Shown here: piece after piece, positions 43,021 through 51,083 of the stretch
How the letters are laid out: each line of letters opens with the position of its first letter
How positions within the stretch are numbered: position 1 is the first letter of the stretch
Source: Nocardioides scoriae
GTDB taxonomy: Bacteria; Actinomycetota; Actinomycetes; Propionibacteriales; Nocardioidaceae
Reading direction: 5' to 3'
Length of the DNA: 64,000 bases
Assembly (NCBI RefSeq): GCF_900104965.1
Contig: NZ_LT629757.1
Location: 3,224,001 to 3,288,000 of the forward strand
Translations under genes and position numbers: made by a program
Notes under the pieces: model-generated
Told to the model about the DNA's origin: nothing
What the model saw: only the letters and a program-made list of their open reading frames with translations
Databases searched by the model: none

Positions 43021-43233
43021 CTAGCCCTTCTCGACCTCGCTCTGGAGCTTCAGCACCGTGGTGCCGTCCTCCTGCTCGATCACGTACGCCGGGTCGTCGT
43101 CCGACCCGTTGCGGGTGATCTCCTTGCCCTTGGACTTCCGGGTCACCTTCTCGTGGTGGACCTCGGTGACCTTGCCCTCGGCCTCGTTGTCGCCCCACTT
43201 CCACGTGACGGTGCTGCCCGTGCGGATGCTCAT
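43021..43233 (-). CDS. DUF2945 protein (TUDOR-like small protein)
   Basis: A 70-residue protein, start SIRTGSTVTWKWGDNEAEG and middle KVTEVHHEKVTRKSKGKEI, which is the DUF2945/hypervirulence-associated TUDOR domain. It forms a small SH3-like barrel of unknown role, rich in Lys/Glu. Its ATG overlaps the stop of the SRPBCC gene (ATGA), so the two are coupled. Confidence 0.88.
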   Translation of the reverse strand: MSIRTGSTVTWKWGDNEAEGKVTEVHHEKVTRKSKGKEITRNGSDDDPAYVIEQEDGTTVLKLQSEVEKG

Positions 43234-43751
43234 GCGGTGTCTCCCTGGGTCGGGGCGTCGTGCTCGGCGGCCTGTCGCAGCTTGGTCAGGGTCCCCGCGA
43301 TGCCGCGCCGGTTGCGCTCGGGGAACCCGGCCAGCTCGACGACCAGCCGGGGCAGGCGCCCGTAGCGGCTGTAGTCGAACGACTCGGTGACCTTCGTACC
43401 CCCCTCGACCGGTTCCAGCACGTAGCGCCAGCGGTGGCCACCGAAGTGCCGCCACGCGATCCGGCGGTCCGCCTCGAGCTCCACGACCGTGTTGCGGATC
43501 TTGTAGGGCAGGCCGAACATCTTCATGTCCATCCCGAAGCGCGAGCCCTTCACCAGGCGGACCGGACCGGTCACCGAGCCCCGCAGCGAGCCCGAGCCGT
43601 CGATGCGCTGGTGCTGGCGCGGGTCGGCCAGGATGTCGAAGACCACCGAGGGCGGGGCGGCCACGACGACCGAGTCGCTGACGACGCGCGGGGACGGGGA
43701 CTGGTCGGACGGGGACTGGCCGGGCGTGGACCGGCCGGACGGGGAGGTCAT
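43230..43751 (-). CDS. SRPBCC-family (polyketide cyclase-like) protein
   Basis: A 173-residue START-like fold: VVSDSVVVAAPPSVVFDILADPRQHQRIDGSG, then ITYPE strands RIAWRHFGGHRWRYVLEPVEGGTKVTESFDY. It binds an unknown hydrophobic ligand. A short Ser/Pro repeat (GQSPSDQSPSP) forms the N-terminus. It is divergent from the EamA transporter, 33 nt apart, and followed by the DUF2945 gene. Confidence 0.85.
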   Translation of the reverse strand: MTSPSGRSTPGQSPSDQSPSPRVVSDSVVVAAPPSVVFDILADPRQHQRIDGSGSLRGSVTGPVRLVKGSRFGMDMKMFGLPYKIRNTVVELEADRRIAWRHFGGHRWRYVLEPVEGGTKVTESFDYSRYGRLPRLVVELAGFPERNRRGIAGTLTKLRQAAEHDAPTQGDTA

Positions 43752-43770
43752 GGGCCGAGTCAAGCAGGCA

Positions 43771-43776
43771 TAGCGT
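43771..43776 (+). promoter_or_regulatory. -10 hexamer TAGCGT of the EamA gene
   Basis: TAGCGT ends 8 nt before the ATG at 43785. Confidence 0.45.
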
Positions 43777-43784
43777 GACGGGCG

Positions 43785-44765
43785 ATGACGAACCGGACCC
43801 CGCCCGCGCCCCCCTCGGCACCGCCCTCGGCGGCTGTCCGTCCGGGCGCCCGGCTCCCGCTCGTGCCCGCGGTCGGGTTCGTGCTGATCTGGTCCTCGGG
43901 CTACATCGTCGGACCCTGGGGCGTCGAGGCGATGTCGCCGCTGGCGCTGGTCGCCGCACGCTTCGTCCTCGCCGCGGTGCTGGCCGCCGTGGTGGCCCGG
44001 GTGCTGCGGGGACCGCTGCGCGTCTCGCGCGGCGACGTGCTGCGGATCGGGCTGAGCGGCTTCGTGCTCAACGGCGTGCAGTTCGCCGCGATGTACCTCG
44101 CCTTCGACCGGGGCATGGGCGCCACCCTCGGGTCGCTGATGCACTCGCTGAGCCCGGTGCTGACGGCCGTGCTGGCCGCCGCGCTGCTGCGCGAGCGGCT
44201 GCGCCCGGTGCAGGTCCTCGGGTTCGCGGTCGGCGTCGCCGGGGTGCTGCTCGTGCTCGGTCCCGACCTGCAGGAGGCGGGCGGCCCGGTCGCGGTGGGT
44301 CTCGGCGTGGTCAGCGTGCTGGGGCTGAGCCTCGGCACGCTCGGCCAGCGCTGGATCGGCCACGCGCCCGACCCGCTGTGGTCGGCGGCCATCCAGTTCG
44401 GGGTCTCGGCGCCGCCCCTGGTCGTGCTGGCCCTGCTCGTCGAGGGCACCGACGTGGTGCGCGACCCGCTGCAGGCGGGCGCGTCCCTGGCCCTCCTGGT
44501 GGTGGTCAACTCGCTCGTCGGGCTGTTCCTGCTCGGCGTCCTGGTCCGGGCGCGGGGGGCAGGGGCGGCCGGGAGCGTGTTCTTCCTGATGCCGCCCGTC
44601 ACCGCCGTGATGGCCTGGCTGGCGCTGGGCGAGACGCTGGGGGTGCGCGAGGTGCTCGGCCTGGTCGTCACCATCGTGGCGGTCGCCGCCGCCACCCGCT
44701 CGGGCACGCCGGTCGCGCCCGTCCCACCCGAGCCCGGCACCCGACCGACGGAGGCACCCCGATGA
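43785..44765 (+). CDS. EamA/DMT-family transporter
   Basis: A 326-residue membrane protein with ten helices in two EamA repeats (WSSGYIVGPWGVEAMSPLALVAARF begins the first; LFLLGVLVRARGAGAAGSVFFLMPP marks the second). Family members export amino acids, sugars or other metabolites. Its stop overlaps the SDR start (ATGA), suggesting transport and oxidation of related compounds. Confidence 0.9.
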   Translation: MTNRTPPAPPSAPPSAAVRPGARLPLVPAVGFVLIWSSGYIVGPWGVEAMSPLALVAARFVLAAVLAAVVARVLRGPLRVSRGDVLRIGLSGFVLNGVQFAAMYLAFDRGMGATLGSLMHSLSPVLTAVLAAALLRERLRPVQVLGFAVGVAGVLLVLGPDLQEAGGPVAVGLGVVSVLGLSLGTLGQRWIGHAPDPLWSAAIQFGVSAPPLVVLALLVEGTDVVRDPLQAGASLALLVVVNSLVGLFLLGVLVRARGAGAAGSVFFLMPPVTAVMAWLALGETLGVREVLGLVVTIVAVAAATRSGTPVAPVPPEPGTRPTEAPR

Positions 44766-45526
44766 CCCTGTTCGACCTGACCGGGCGCCTCGCGCTCGTC
44801 ACCGGCTCCTCCCGCGGGCTGGGGGAGACCTTCGCGCGCGGGCTGGGGGAGGCCGGGGCGCAGGTCGTGCTGCACGGGCGCGACCCGGCGACCCTGGCCG
44901 CCGCGGCCGAGCGCCACGAGGCCGCGACCGGCCGCGCGCCCCTCACCGTCGTCTTCGACGTCACCGACCCGGATCAGGTGCGCTCCCGGCTCGACGAGCT
45001 GGTCGCCGCCCACGGCGTGCCGGACGTGCTGGTCAACAACGCCGGCACCCAGAGCCGCGCCCCCTTCCCCGAGGTGACCGCCGAGGCCTGGGACGACGTC
45101 ATCGCCACCAACCTGTCGAGCGCGTTCCACGTCTCGCGGGCCCTGGCGGGCGGCATGGTCGAGCGGGGCTCGGGCAAGATCGTGCACGTCGCCTCGGTGC
45201 AGTCGCGGCTGGCGCGGCGCACCATCGCGCCGTACGCCGCGGCCAAGGGTGGGCTGGTGCTGCTGGCCCAGGGGATGGCCGCCGACCTCGCGCCGCACGG
45301 CGTGCAGGTCAACGCGCTCTCGCCGGGCTACTTCGCCACCGAGATGAACCAGGCGCTGGTCGCCGACCCCGAGTTCGACGCCTGGGTCCGGGCGCGCACG
45401 CCGGCCGGGCGCTGGGGCCGCGCCGAGGAGCTGGTGGGCACGCTGGTCTACCTCTGCTCGGACGCGTCGAGCTTCGTCTGCGGCCAGAACGTCGTCGTCG
45501 ACGGGGGCATCACCGCCGTCGTCTGA
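44762..45526 (+). CDS. SDR oxidoreductase, gluconate 5-dehydrogenase-like
   Basis: A 254-residue classical SDR: TGSSRGLGETFARGL cofactor loop, NNAGTQSRAPF, catalytic Ser in VASVQS, YAAAKGG (Tyr and Lys), and PGYFATEMNQALVADPEF. The C-terminal half fits the gluconate 5-dehydrogenase branch, which interconverts gluconate and 5-ketogluconate, but the substrate is not certain. It is translationally coupled to the EamA transporter. Confidence 0.88.
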   Translation: MTLFDLTGRLALVTGSSRGLGETFARGLGEAGAQVVLHGRDPATLAAAAERHEAATGRAPLTVVFDVTDPDQVRSRLDELVAAHGVPDVLVNNAGTQSRAPFPEVTAEAWDDVIATNLSSAFHVSRALAGGMVERGSGKIVHVASVQSRLARRTIAPYAAAKGGLVLLAQGMAADLAPHGVQVNALSPGYFATEMNQALVADPEFDAWVRARTPAGRWGRAEELVGTLVYLCSDASSFVCGQNVVVDGGITAVV

Positions 45527-45621
45527 GGTCCCCCGAGGTCAGCCTCGGGTTTCACACGCGCCCCAGGGGGCACACCCCAAGTGGCGGACACCCGTCGTGC
45601 CCACGGATCGAGGAGGACCCC

Positions 45622-46245
45622 ATGGCGTTCGGACGCAAGCAGGAACCGGTCGTTGACCAGCAGGACCGCACCCACGTCCCCGGGGAGGGCCCGCGCGACG
45701 GCGAGCTGCGCCGCGGCGACGACCGCCTGGCCCGCGACAAGTTCGGGGGCGCCAACATCGGGGCGGCCTTCTTCGGCTGGCTGGTCGCGGTCGGCATGAC
45801 CGTGCTGCTGACCGGCATCCTGGCCGCCGTCGCCACGGCCGTCGGCTACTCCGGCACCGTCTCGCTCAACCAGGCGCAGGACAACGCCGAGAGCGTCGGC
45901 CTCGGCGTGGCCATCGCGCTGTTCGTCGTGCTGCTGCTGGCCTACTACTCCGGCGGCTACGTCGCCGGCCGGATGTCGCGCTTCGACGGCGGCCGCCAGG
46001 GCCTGCTCGTGTGGGTGATCGCCCTCGTCGTCACCGTCGTGGCGGCCGTGCTCGGCGTCCTCGCCGGCGACCAGTACAACGTGCTCGACCGCGTCGACGT
46101 GCCCCGCCTCGGCCTGCCCGGTGGCGACGTCACCACCGCGGGCGTGGTCGGCGCCGTCGTGCTGCTCGTCGGCACCCTGCTGGCCGCCATGGCCGGCGGC
46201 AAGGTCGGCCAGCGCTACCACCGCCGCGTGGACCGCGCCCTCTGA
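45622..46245 (+). CDS. Uncharacterised four-helix membrane protein
   Basis: A 207-residue protein with a charged N-terminus of about 45 residues and four hydrophobic segments (about 47-70, 92-112, 128-146, 170-190), Gly/Ala/Val-rich, with a basic C-terminus. The AFFGWLVAVGM and YYSGGYVAGRMSRFDGGRQG stretches resemble small membrane proteins of unknown function in actinobacteria. It has a clear GAGGAGG Shine-Dalgarno. No partner is evident. Confidence 0.8.
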   Translation: MAFGRKQEPVVDQQDRTHVPGEGPRDGELRRGDDRLARDKFGGANIGAAFFGWLVAVGMTVLLTGILAAVATAVGYSGTVSLNQAQDNAESVGLGVAIALFVVLLLAYYSGGYVAGRMSRFDGGRQGLLVWVIALVVTVVAAVLGVLAGDQYNVLDRVDVPRLGLPGGDVTTAGVVGAVVLLVGTLLAAMAGGKVGQRYHRRVDRAL

Positions 46246-46402
46246 GCCACCCCGCCCCACGCTCGCCTCGACGGCCGCAGCCCGCACCCCGGGCTGCGGC
46301 CGTCGTGCGTCCGGCGCGGCGCACCGGAGCCGCGTGCCGGGTCGGCGCCGCACGGGTGCGTCCGGTTGGCGGGCGCGACGGGCGGCACGGTACGTTGACG
46401 CT

Positions 46403-46428
46403 GCTCGTGTGGCCCCGGTCACACGAGC
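46403..46428 (+). promoter_or_regulatory. Inverted repeat upstream of the 2-oxoacid dehydrogenase operon
   Basis: GCTCGTGTG and CACACGAGC form a perfect 9-bp inverted repeat with an 8-nt loop, 100 nt before the E1alpha start. TACGTT (46391-46396) just upstream may be a -10. The repeat could be an operator or a leader hairpin. The rest of the 282-nt gap shows nothing recognisable. Confidence 0.45.
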
Positions 46429-46527
46429 GTCACTGTTGCGTCGCACGTCGGGCCACCCCTCCGCCGGCGACGAGCACGACGCCGCCGCGGCAACCCCGCG
46501 CGGTCTCCACCAGACAGGAGTGAAGCG

Positions 46528-47685
46528 TTGAGTCAACCCTCCGCCTTCGGACCCGATCTCGTCGAGGTCTTCGGCCCCTCGCAGCGCGACGGCGGCCCCG
46601 ACCTGGTGCAGCTGCTGACCCCCGAGGGGGAGCGCGTGCACCACCCCGAGTTCGACCTCGACTTCCCGGCCGACCAGCTGCGCGGCATGTACCGCGACAT
46701 GGTGCTGACCCGCCGCATCGACACCGAGGCCACCGCCCTGCAGCGACACGGCGAGCTCGGGATCTGGGCGCAGCTGCTGGGCCAGGAGGCCGCGCAGATC
46801 GGCGCCGGCCGGGCGCTGCGCCCCCAGGACTACGTCTTCCCGACCTACCGCGAGCACGGCGTCGCCTGGTGCCGCGGGGTCGACCCGCTCGACCTGCTCG
46901 GGCTCTTCCGCGGCGTCGACCACGGCGCGTGGGACCCGCGCGAGAACAACTTCGGGCTCTACACGATCGTCATCGGCGCGCAGGCGCTGCACGCGACCGG
47001 CTACGCCATGGGCATCCAGCGCGACGGCGCGGTCGGCACCGGCGACCCCGACCGCGACGCCGCCGTGGTGGCGCACTTCGGTGACGGCGCCAGCAGCCAG
47101 GGCGACGTCAACGAGGCCTTCATCTTCGCGGCGTCCTACAACGCCCCCGTCGTGTTCTTCTGCCAGAACAACCAGTGGGCGATCTCGGAGCCGATCGAGC
47201 GGCAGTCGCGGATCCCGCTCTACCAGCGGGCGCTCGGCTTCGGGTTCCCCGGCGTGCGCGTCGACGGCAACGACGTGCTGGCGACGTACGCCGTCACGCA
47301 GGCCGCCCTGCAGCGCGCCCGCGAGGGCAGCGGCCCGACCCTGGTGGAGGCCTACACCTACCGGATGGGCGCGCACACCACGACCGACGACCCCACCCGC
47401 TACCGGCTCTCCGACGACGTCGAGCACTGGAAGCTCAAGGACCCGATCGCGCGCCTGGAGGTCTACCTGCGGCGCAACGGCCTGGTCGACGACGCGTTCG
47501 TGGCCGACCTCAAGGCCGAGGCCGACGACCTCGGCCACCGGCTCCGCGAGGGCTGCAAGGCGCTGCCCGACCCGAAGCCGCTCGACCTGTTCGCCCACGT
47601 CTACGCCGAGGAGACCGACGAGCTGCGCCGCCAGCGCGAGGGCTACGCCGCCTACCTCGAGTCCTTCGAGGGGAGCCACTCGTGA
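46528..47685 (+). CDS. bkdA: Branched-chain 2-oxoacid dehydrogenase E1 alpha subunit
   Basis: The protein has 385 residues. The thiamine diphosphate motif is GDGASSQGDVNEAF...FCQNN; the phosphorylation-loop region is YRMGAHTTTDDPTRYR. It decarboxylates 2-oxoacids with E1beta. Actinobacteria usually use a one-chain AceE for pyruvate, so a two-subunit E1 next to a single-lipoyl E2 suggests branched-chain oxoacids. The TTG start has a Shine-Dalgarno (AGGAG). Its stop overlaps the E1beta GTG. Confidence 0.9.
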   Translation: MSQPSAFGPDLVEVFGPSQRDGGPDLVQLLTPEGERVHHPEFDLDFPADQLRGMYRDMVLTRRIDTEATALQRHGELGIWAQLLGQEAAQIGAGRALRPQDYVFPTYREHGVAWCRGVDPLDLLGLFRGVDHGAWDPRENNFGLYTIVIGAQALHATGYAMGIQRDGAVGTGDPDRDAAVVAHFGDGASSQGDVNEAFIFAASYNAPVVFFCQNNQWAISEPIERQSRIPLYQRALGFGFPGVRVDGNDVLATYAVTQAALQRAREGSGPTLVEAYTYRMGAHTTTDDPTRYRLSDDVEHWKLKDPIARLEVYLRRNGLVDDAFVADLKAEADDLGHRLREGCKALPDPKPLDLFAHVYAEETDELRRQREGYAAYLESFEGSHS

Positions 47686-48662
47686 GCACGAAGATCACCC
47701 TGGCCAAGGGTCTCAACGCCGGGCTGCGCAAGGCCATGGAGGACGACCCCAAGGTCCTGGTCATGGGCGAGGACGTCGGCAAGCTCGGCGGCGTCTTCCG
47801 GATCACCGACGGCCTCCAGAAGGACTTCGGGGAGGACCGCGTCATCGACTCGCCGCTGGCCGAGTCGGGCATCGTCGGCACGGCCGTGGGGCTCGCGCTG
47901 CGGGGCTACCGGCCGGTCGTGGAGATCCAGTTCGACGGGTTCGTCTACCCGGCGTACGACCAGATCGTGTGCCAGGTCGCGAAGATGCACTACCGCTCCA
48001 AGGGCCGCTCCCCGATGCCGATGGTCATCCGGATCCCCTTCGGCGGCGGCATCGGCGCGGTCGAGCACCACTCCGAGAGCCCGGAGGCGCAGTTCGCGCA
48101 CACCCCCGGGCTCAAGGTGGTGGCGTGCTCCAACCCGGTCGACGGCTACTGGATGATCCAGCAGGCGATCGCCTCCGACGACCCGGTGATCTTCCTCGAG
48201 CCCAAGCGGCAGTACCACGCCGACAAGGCCGAGCTCGACGAGTCGCTGGCCCCCGAGCCGCTGTTCAGCAGCCGGGTGGTGCGGCGCGGGACCGACGCGA
48301 CGGTCGTGGCCTACGGACCCACGGTCAAGACCGCGATGGCCGCGGCGACGGCCGCCGAGGACGACGGCACCTCGCTCGAGGTGATCGACCTGCGCACGCT
48401 CTCGCCGCTCGACATGGGCCCGGTGATGGAGTCCGTGCGCCGCACCGGCCGGCTGGTCGTGTGCCACGAGGCCCACGTCAACCTCGGCCTCGGTGCCGAG
48501 GTGGCCGCGCGCGTCACCGAGGAGTGCTTCTACTCGCTCGAGGCGCCGGTGCTGCGGGTCGGCGGCTTCGACACGCCGTACCCCGCGAGCCGCATCGAGG
48601 AGGACTTCCTCCCCGACCTCGACCGCGTCCTCGACGCCGTCGACCGCTCGCTGGCCTTCTGA
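47682..48662 (+). CDS. bkdB: Branched-chain 2-oxoacid dehydrogenase E1 beta subunit
   Basis: A 326-residue transketolase-like subunit: TDGLQKDFGEDRVIDSPLAE, FDGFVYPAYDQIV, and the C-terminal transketolase domain (VVAYGPTVKTAMAAA, VIDLRTLSPLD). It forms the alpha2beta2 E1 with the product of the overlapping upstream gene. GTG start, 27 nt before the E2 gene. Confidence 0.92.
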   Translation: MSTKITLAKGLNAGLRKAMEDDPKVLVMGEDVGKLGGVFRITDGLQKDFGEDRVIDSPLAESGIVGTAVGLALRGYRPVVEIQFDGFVYPAYDQIVCQVAKMHYRSKGRSPMPMVIRIPFGGGIGAVEHHSESPEAQFAHTPGLKVVACSNPVDGYWMIQQAIASDDPVIFLEPKRQYHADKAELDESLAPEPLFSSRVVRRGTDATVVAYGPTVKTAMAAATAAEDDGTSLEVIDLRTLSPLDMGPVMESVRRTGRLVVCHEAHVNLGLGAEVAARVTEECFYSLEAPVLRVGGFDTPYPASRIEEDFLPDLDRVLDAVDRSLAF

Positions 48663-48688
48663 GCCGACCAGCCCCCGACAGGAGAGAC

Positions 48689-50251
48689 ATGTCCGAGTTC
48701 AAGCTGCCCGACGTCGGCGAGGGCCTCACCGAGGCCGAGATCGTGAGCTGGCGGGTCCAGGAGGGCGACACCGTCGCCATCAACGACATCGTGGTGGAGA
48801 TCGAGACCGCGAAGTCGCTGGTCGAGCTGCCCTCGCCGTACGCCGGCACGGTCACCGCCCTGCTCGTCGCCGAGGGCGACACCGTGCCCGTCGGCGTGCC
48901 GATCATCGCGATCGGCGACCCGGTCGGGGCGCGTCCCGTCACCGCGGCCCCCGAGGAGGTCGCGCAGCAACCGTCCTCCGAGACGCCTCGTTCGTCGGCT
49001 CCTCGGCAACCGTCTCGAGGGGTCGACCTCAGCGACATGGACCTGTCCAACCCGGCCGCCAGCGGCGGCGGGGAGGGCGAGAGCCTGGTCGGGCGCAACA
49101 AGGCCGACCGCGGCCCCGTGCGCCGCCCCCGCAAGGGCTCCGCCTCGCCCGCCACGGAGTCCGCGGCGGCCACCCAGATGCAGCTCCAGGGCGCCTTCTC
49201 GCAGGGCGGCGCCCAGTCCGACGACGTCGTGGAGTCCGACGAGCCGGCCGTGCCGGCCCGCGAGGCGCCCGCCCCGGTGGTGCCCGACGCGTTCGTGCCG
49301 GCGCAGGCGCTGACCGGGGAGCGCGCCCGGACCCTGGCCAAGCCGCCCGTGCGCAAGCTCGCCCGGGACCTCGGCGTCGACCTGGCCTCGCTGGCGCCCA
49401 CCGGCCCCCACGGCACCGTCAGCCGCGACGACGTGCAGGCCGCGGCGTCGCGTGCCAGCGCGGGTGCGGACGGCGAGCCGGCCGTGCGGACGTCGTACGA
49501 ACCGGTCGCGGGGGCGGCCGGTCCGCACGACGTCCCGGCCGGTCGCGAGGTCCGCGAGCCGATCAGGGGCGTGCGCAGGATGATGGGCCAGGCGATGGTC
49601 CGGTCGGCGTTCAGCGCCCCCCACGTGACCGAGTGGATCACCGTCGACGTCACGCGCACCACGGAGCTGGTCGAGCGGCTGCGTGGCCACCGCGAGTTCC
49701 GCGACGTCAAGGTCAGCCCGCTGCTAATGCTGGCCCGGGCGGCCGTGCTGGCCGTGCGGCGCACGCCCGAGATCAACTCGACCTGGGACGAGCAGGCGCA
49801 GGAGGTGGTCTACAAGTCCTACGTCAACCTCGGCATCGCCGCCGCCACCCCGCGCGGGCTCGTCGTGCCCAACGTCAAGGACGCCGACCGGCTCTCGCTG
49901 CGCGAGCTCGCCGAGGCGCTGGCCGCGCTCACCGCGACCGCCCGCGAGGGCCGCACCCAGCCGGCCGAGATGAGCGGCGGCACCTTCACCATCACCAACG
50001 TCGGCGTCTTCGGCGTCGACGCGGGCACGCCCATCATCAACCCGGGCGAGTCCGCGATCCTGTGCTTCGGCGCGACCAGGCGGCAGCCCTGGGTGGTCGG
50101 CACCGGCGCCGACGAGCGGCTGGAGATCCGCGACGTGTGCACGCTGGCGCTGTCCTTCGACCACCGCCACGTCGACGGCCAGGCCGGCTCGCGCTTCCTC
50201 GCCGACGTCGCCTCGGTCATGGAGGACCCCGCCAACGCCCTGCTCCTCTAG
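48689..50251 (+). CDS. bkdC: 2-oxoacid dehydrogenase E2 acyltransferase (single lipoyl domain)
   Basis: The protein has 520 residues: one lipoyl domain (residues 1-80, Lys42 in IETAKSLVELPS), a long Pro/Ala/Ser linker, a peripheral-subunit-binding domain (KPPVRKLARDLGVDLASLAP) and the catalytic core ending SFDHRHVDGQAG with His494. It transfers the acyl group to CoA. The linker contains a peptide (QPSSETPRSSAPRQPSRG) encoded by a repeat that also occurs at 62727-62740. AGGAG lies just before the ATG. No E3 gene follows. Confidence 0.92.
   Translation: MSEFKLPDVGEGLTEAEIVSWRVQEGDTVAINDIVVEIETAKSLVELPSPYAGTVTALLVAEGDTVPVGVPIIAIGDPVGARPVTAAPEEVAQQPSSETPRSSAPRQPSRGVDLSDMDLSNPAASGGGEGESLVGRNKADRGPVRRPRKGSASPATESAAATQMQLQGAFSQGGAQSDDVVESDEPAVPAREAPAPVVPDAFVPAQALTGERARTLAKPPVRKLARDLGVDLASLAPTGPHGTVSRDDVQAAASRASAGADGEPAVRTSYEPVAGAAGPHDVPAGREVREPIRGVRRMMGQAMVRSAFSAPHVTEWITVDVTRTTELVERLRGHREFRDVKVSPLLMLARAAVLAVRRTPEINSTWDEQAQEVVYKSYVNLGIAAATPRGLVVPNVKDADRLSLRELAEALAALTATAREGRTQPAEMSGGTFTITNVGVFGVDAGTPIINPGESAILCFGATRRQPWVVGTGADERLEIRDVCTLALSFDHRHVDGQAGSRFLADVASVMEDPANALLL
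48967..49022 (+). repeat. Repeat inserted in frame in the E2 linker
   Basis: GCAACCGTC occurs at 48967 and 49006. CCTCCGAGACG (48975-48985) is inverted to CGTCTCGAGG (49011-49020). A 14-nt stretch ACCGTCTCGAGGGG (49009-49022) is identical to 62727-62740 beside the 42-bp tandem array. Confidence 0.65.
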
Positions 50252-50290
50252 GTCTCGCGGGCACCGGGTCCGCCTGCCCCCGAGAGACGG

Positions 50291-50351
50291 GTAGTCCGCG
50301 ACGTTCGGCATGTCAGAAGCCCGCTGGGGGGTGCCGAACGTCGCGGACTAC
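50291..50351 (+). repeat. 61-bp palindromic element, intact copy
   Basis: Perfect 20-bp inverted arms lie at 50291-50310 and 50332-50351 (GTAGTCCGCGACGTTCGGCA) around a 21-nt centre. Related copies are at 19940-20001 and 28266-28326. It lies between the E2 stop and the ribbon-helix-helix promoter and may also end the bkd transcript. Confidence 0.9.
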
Positions 50352-50378
50352 CGATTCCTCGCCGCGCGCGACACCACC

Positions 50379-50423
50379 GTGACACCACTGACCCTTGACG
50401 TGACACCACAGTGGTGTCACAGT
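50379..50423 (+). promoter_or_regulatory. Autoregulated promoter: -35, operator palindrome, -10
   Basis: TTGACG (50395-50400) and CACAGT (50418-50423) are spaced exactly 17 nt. The spacer is filled by a perfect palindrome of two GTGACACCAC arms around one A (50400-50420). A third half-site GTGACACCAC lies at 50379-50388, 21 bp upstream. The ATG is 7 nt after the -10, so the transcript should be leaderless. Confidence 0.75.
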
Positions 50424-50430
50424 GGTGCGC

Positions 50431-50976
50431 ATGGAGATCACCCCGTTCGTCGACCGGTTGCGCGAGGACCTCGCGCGGTCGGCCGCCGCCACCGACGAGC
50501 AGACCCGGGCGGCCGCCGAGCGGCTCGCCTCGGCCCTGGACCCGGCGGTGCGCCTGACCCTGATGGAGGCGCTGTCGCAGGCGACCTCCGAGATCACCAC
50601 CGAGATGCGCGAGGGCTCGGTCGAGGTGCGGCTCGTCGGCCGTGACCTCGACTTCGTGGTCGACCAGGACCTGCCGGTCCCGCCGAGCGCGCCGGCACCG
50701 CCCGCGCCCCCGCCGCCCCCGGCGGTCGACGACGACGTGGACGGCGGCACCGCCCGGATCACGCTCCGGCTGCCCGAGTCGGTCAAGACCCGCGCCGAGG
50801 AGCTCGCCGCCGGGTCCGGCCAGTCGCTCAACACCTGGATCGTCCAGGCCCTGCGCCGGGCCACCAGCGACACCGGCCTGCACATCGACGTCGACCTGCC
50901 CGAGGTGCCGTTCCTCGACGGCTTCCCGGGATCGCGGCGCGCCCGCGGCCAGCGCCGCATGACCGGCTGGACCTGA
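50431..50976 (+). CDS. Ribbon-helix-helix regulator (HicB-antitoxin-like), probable autorepressor
   Basis: The protein has 181 residues: a helical N-terminal domain (1-78), a Pro-rich linker (82-98) and a C-terminal ribbon-helix-helix domain (108-144, ARITLRLPESVKTRAEELAA, SLNTWIVQALRRAT). No toxin gene is next to it, so it is probably a plain regulator. The palindrome in its own promoter is the likely binding site. A GTG at 50422 would place the start inside the -10, so the ATG at 50431 is chosen. DUF4097 and ABC genes follow. Confidence 0.85.
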   Translation: MEITPFVDRLREDLARSAAATDEQTRAAAERLASALDPAVRLTLMEALSQATSEITTEMREGSVEVRLVGRDLDFVVDQDLPVPPSAPAPPAPPPPPAVDDDVDGGTARITLRLPESVKTRAEELAAGSGQSLNTWIVQALRRATSDTGLHIDVDLPEVPFLDGFPGSRRARGQRRMTGWT

Positions 50977-51083
50977 CCCCCCGGGTCCGTCCGGTCCCAC
51001 CCCCCCACCCCTGTCACGACACGGCACGGCCCCACGCCACGCGGTGCCGCGGACGAGCACACCCTCACGACGGGAGCACCGCC

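Noticed and set aside
50431-50976. HicAB toxin-antitoxin system
   Set aside because: The ribbon-helix-helix domain is antitoxin-like, but no small HicA-type toxin gene lies on either side.
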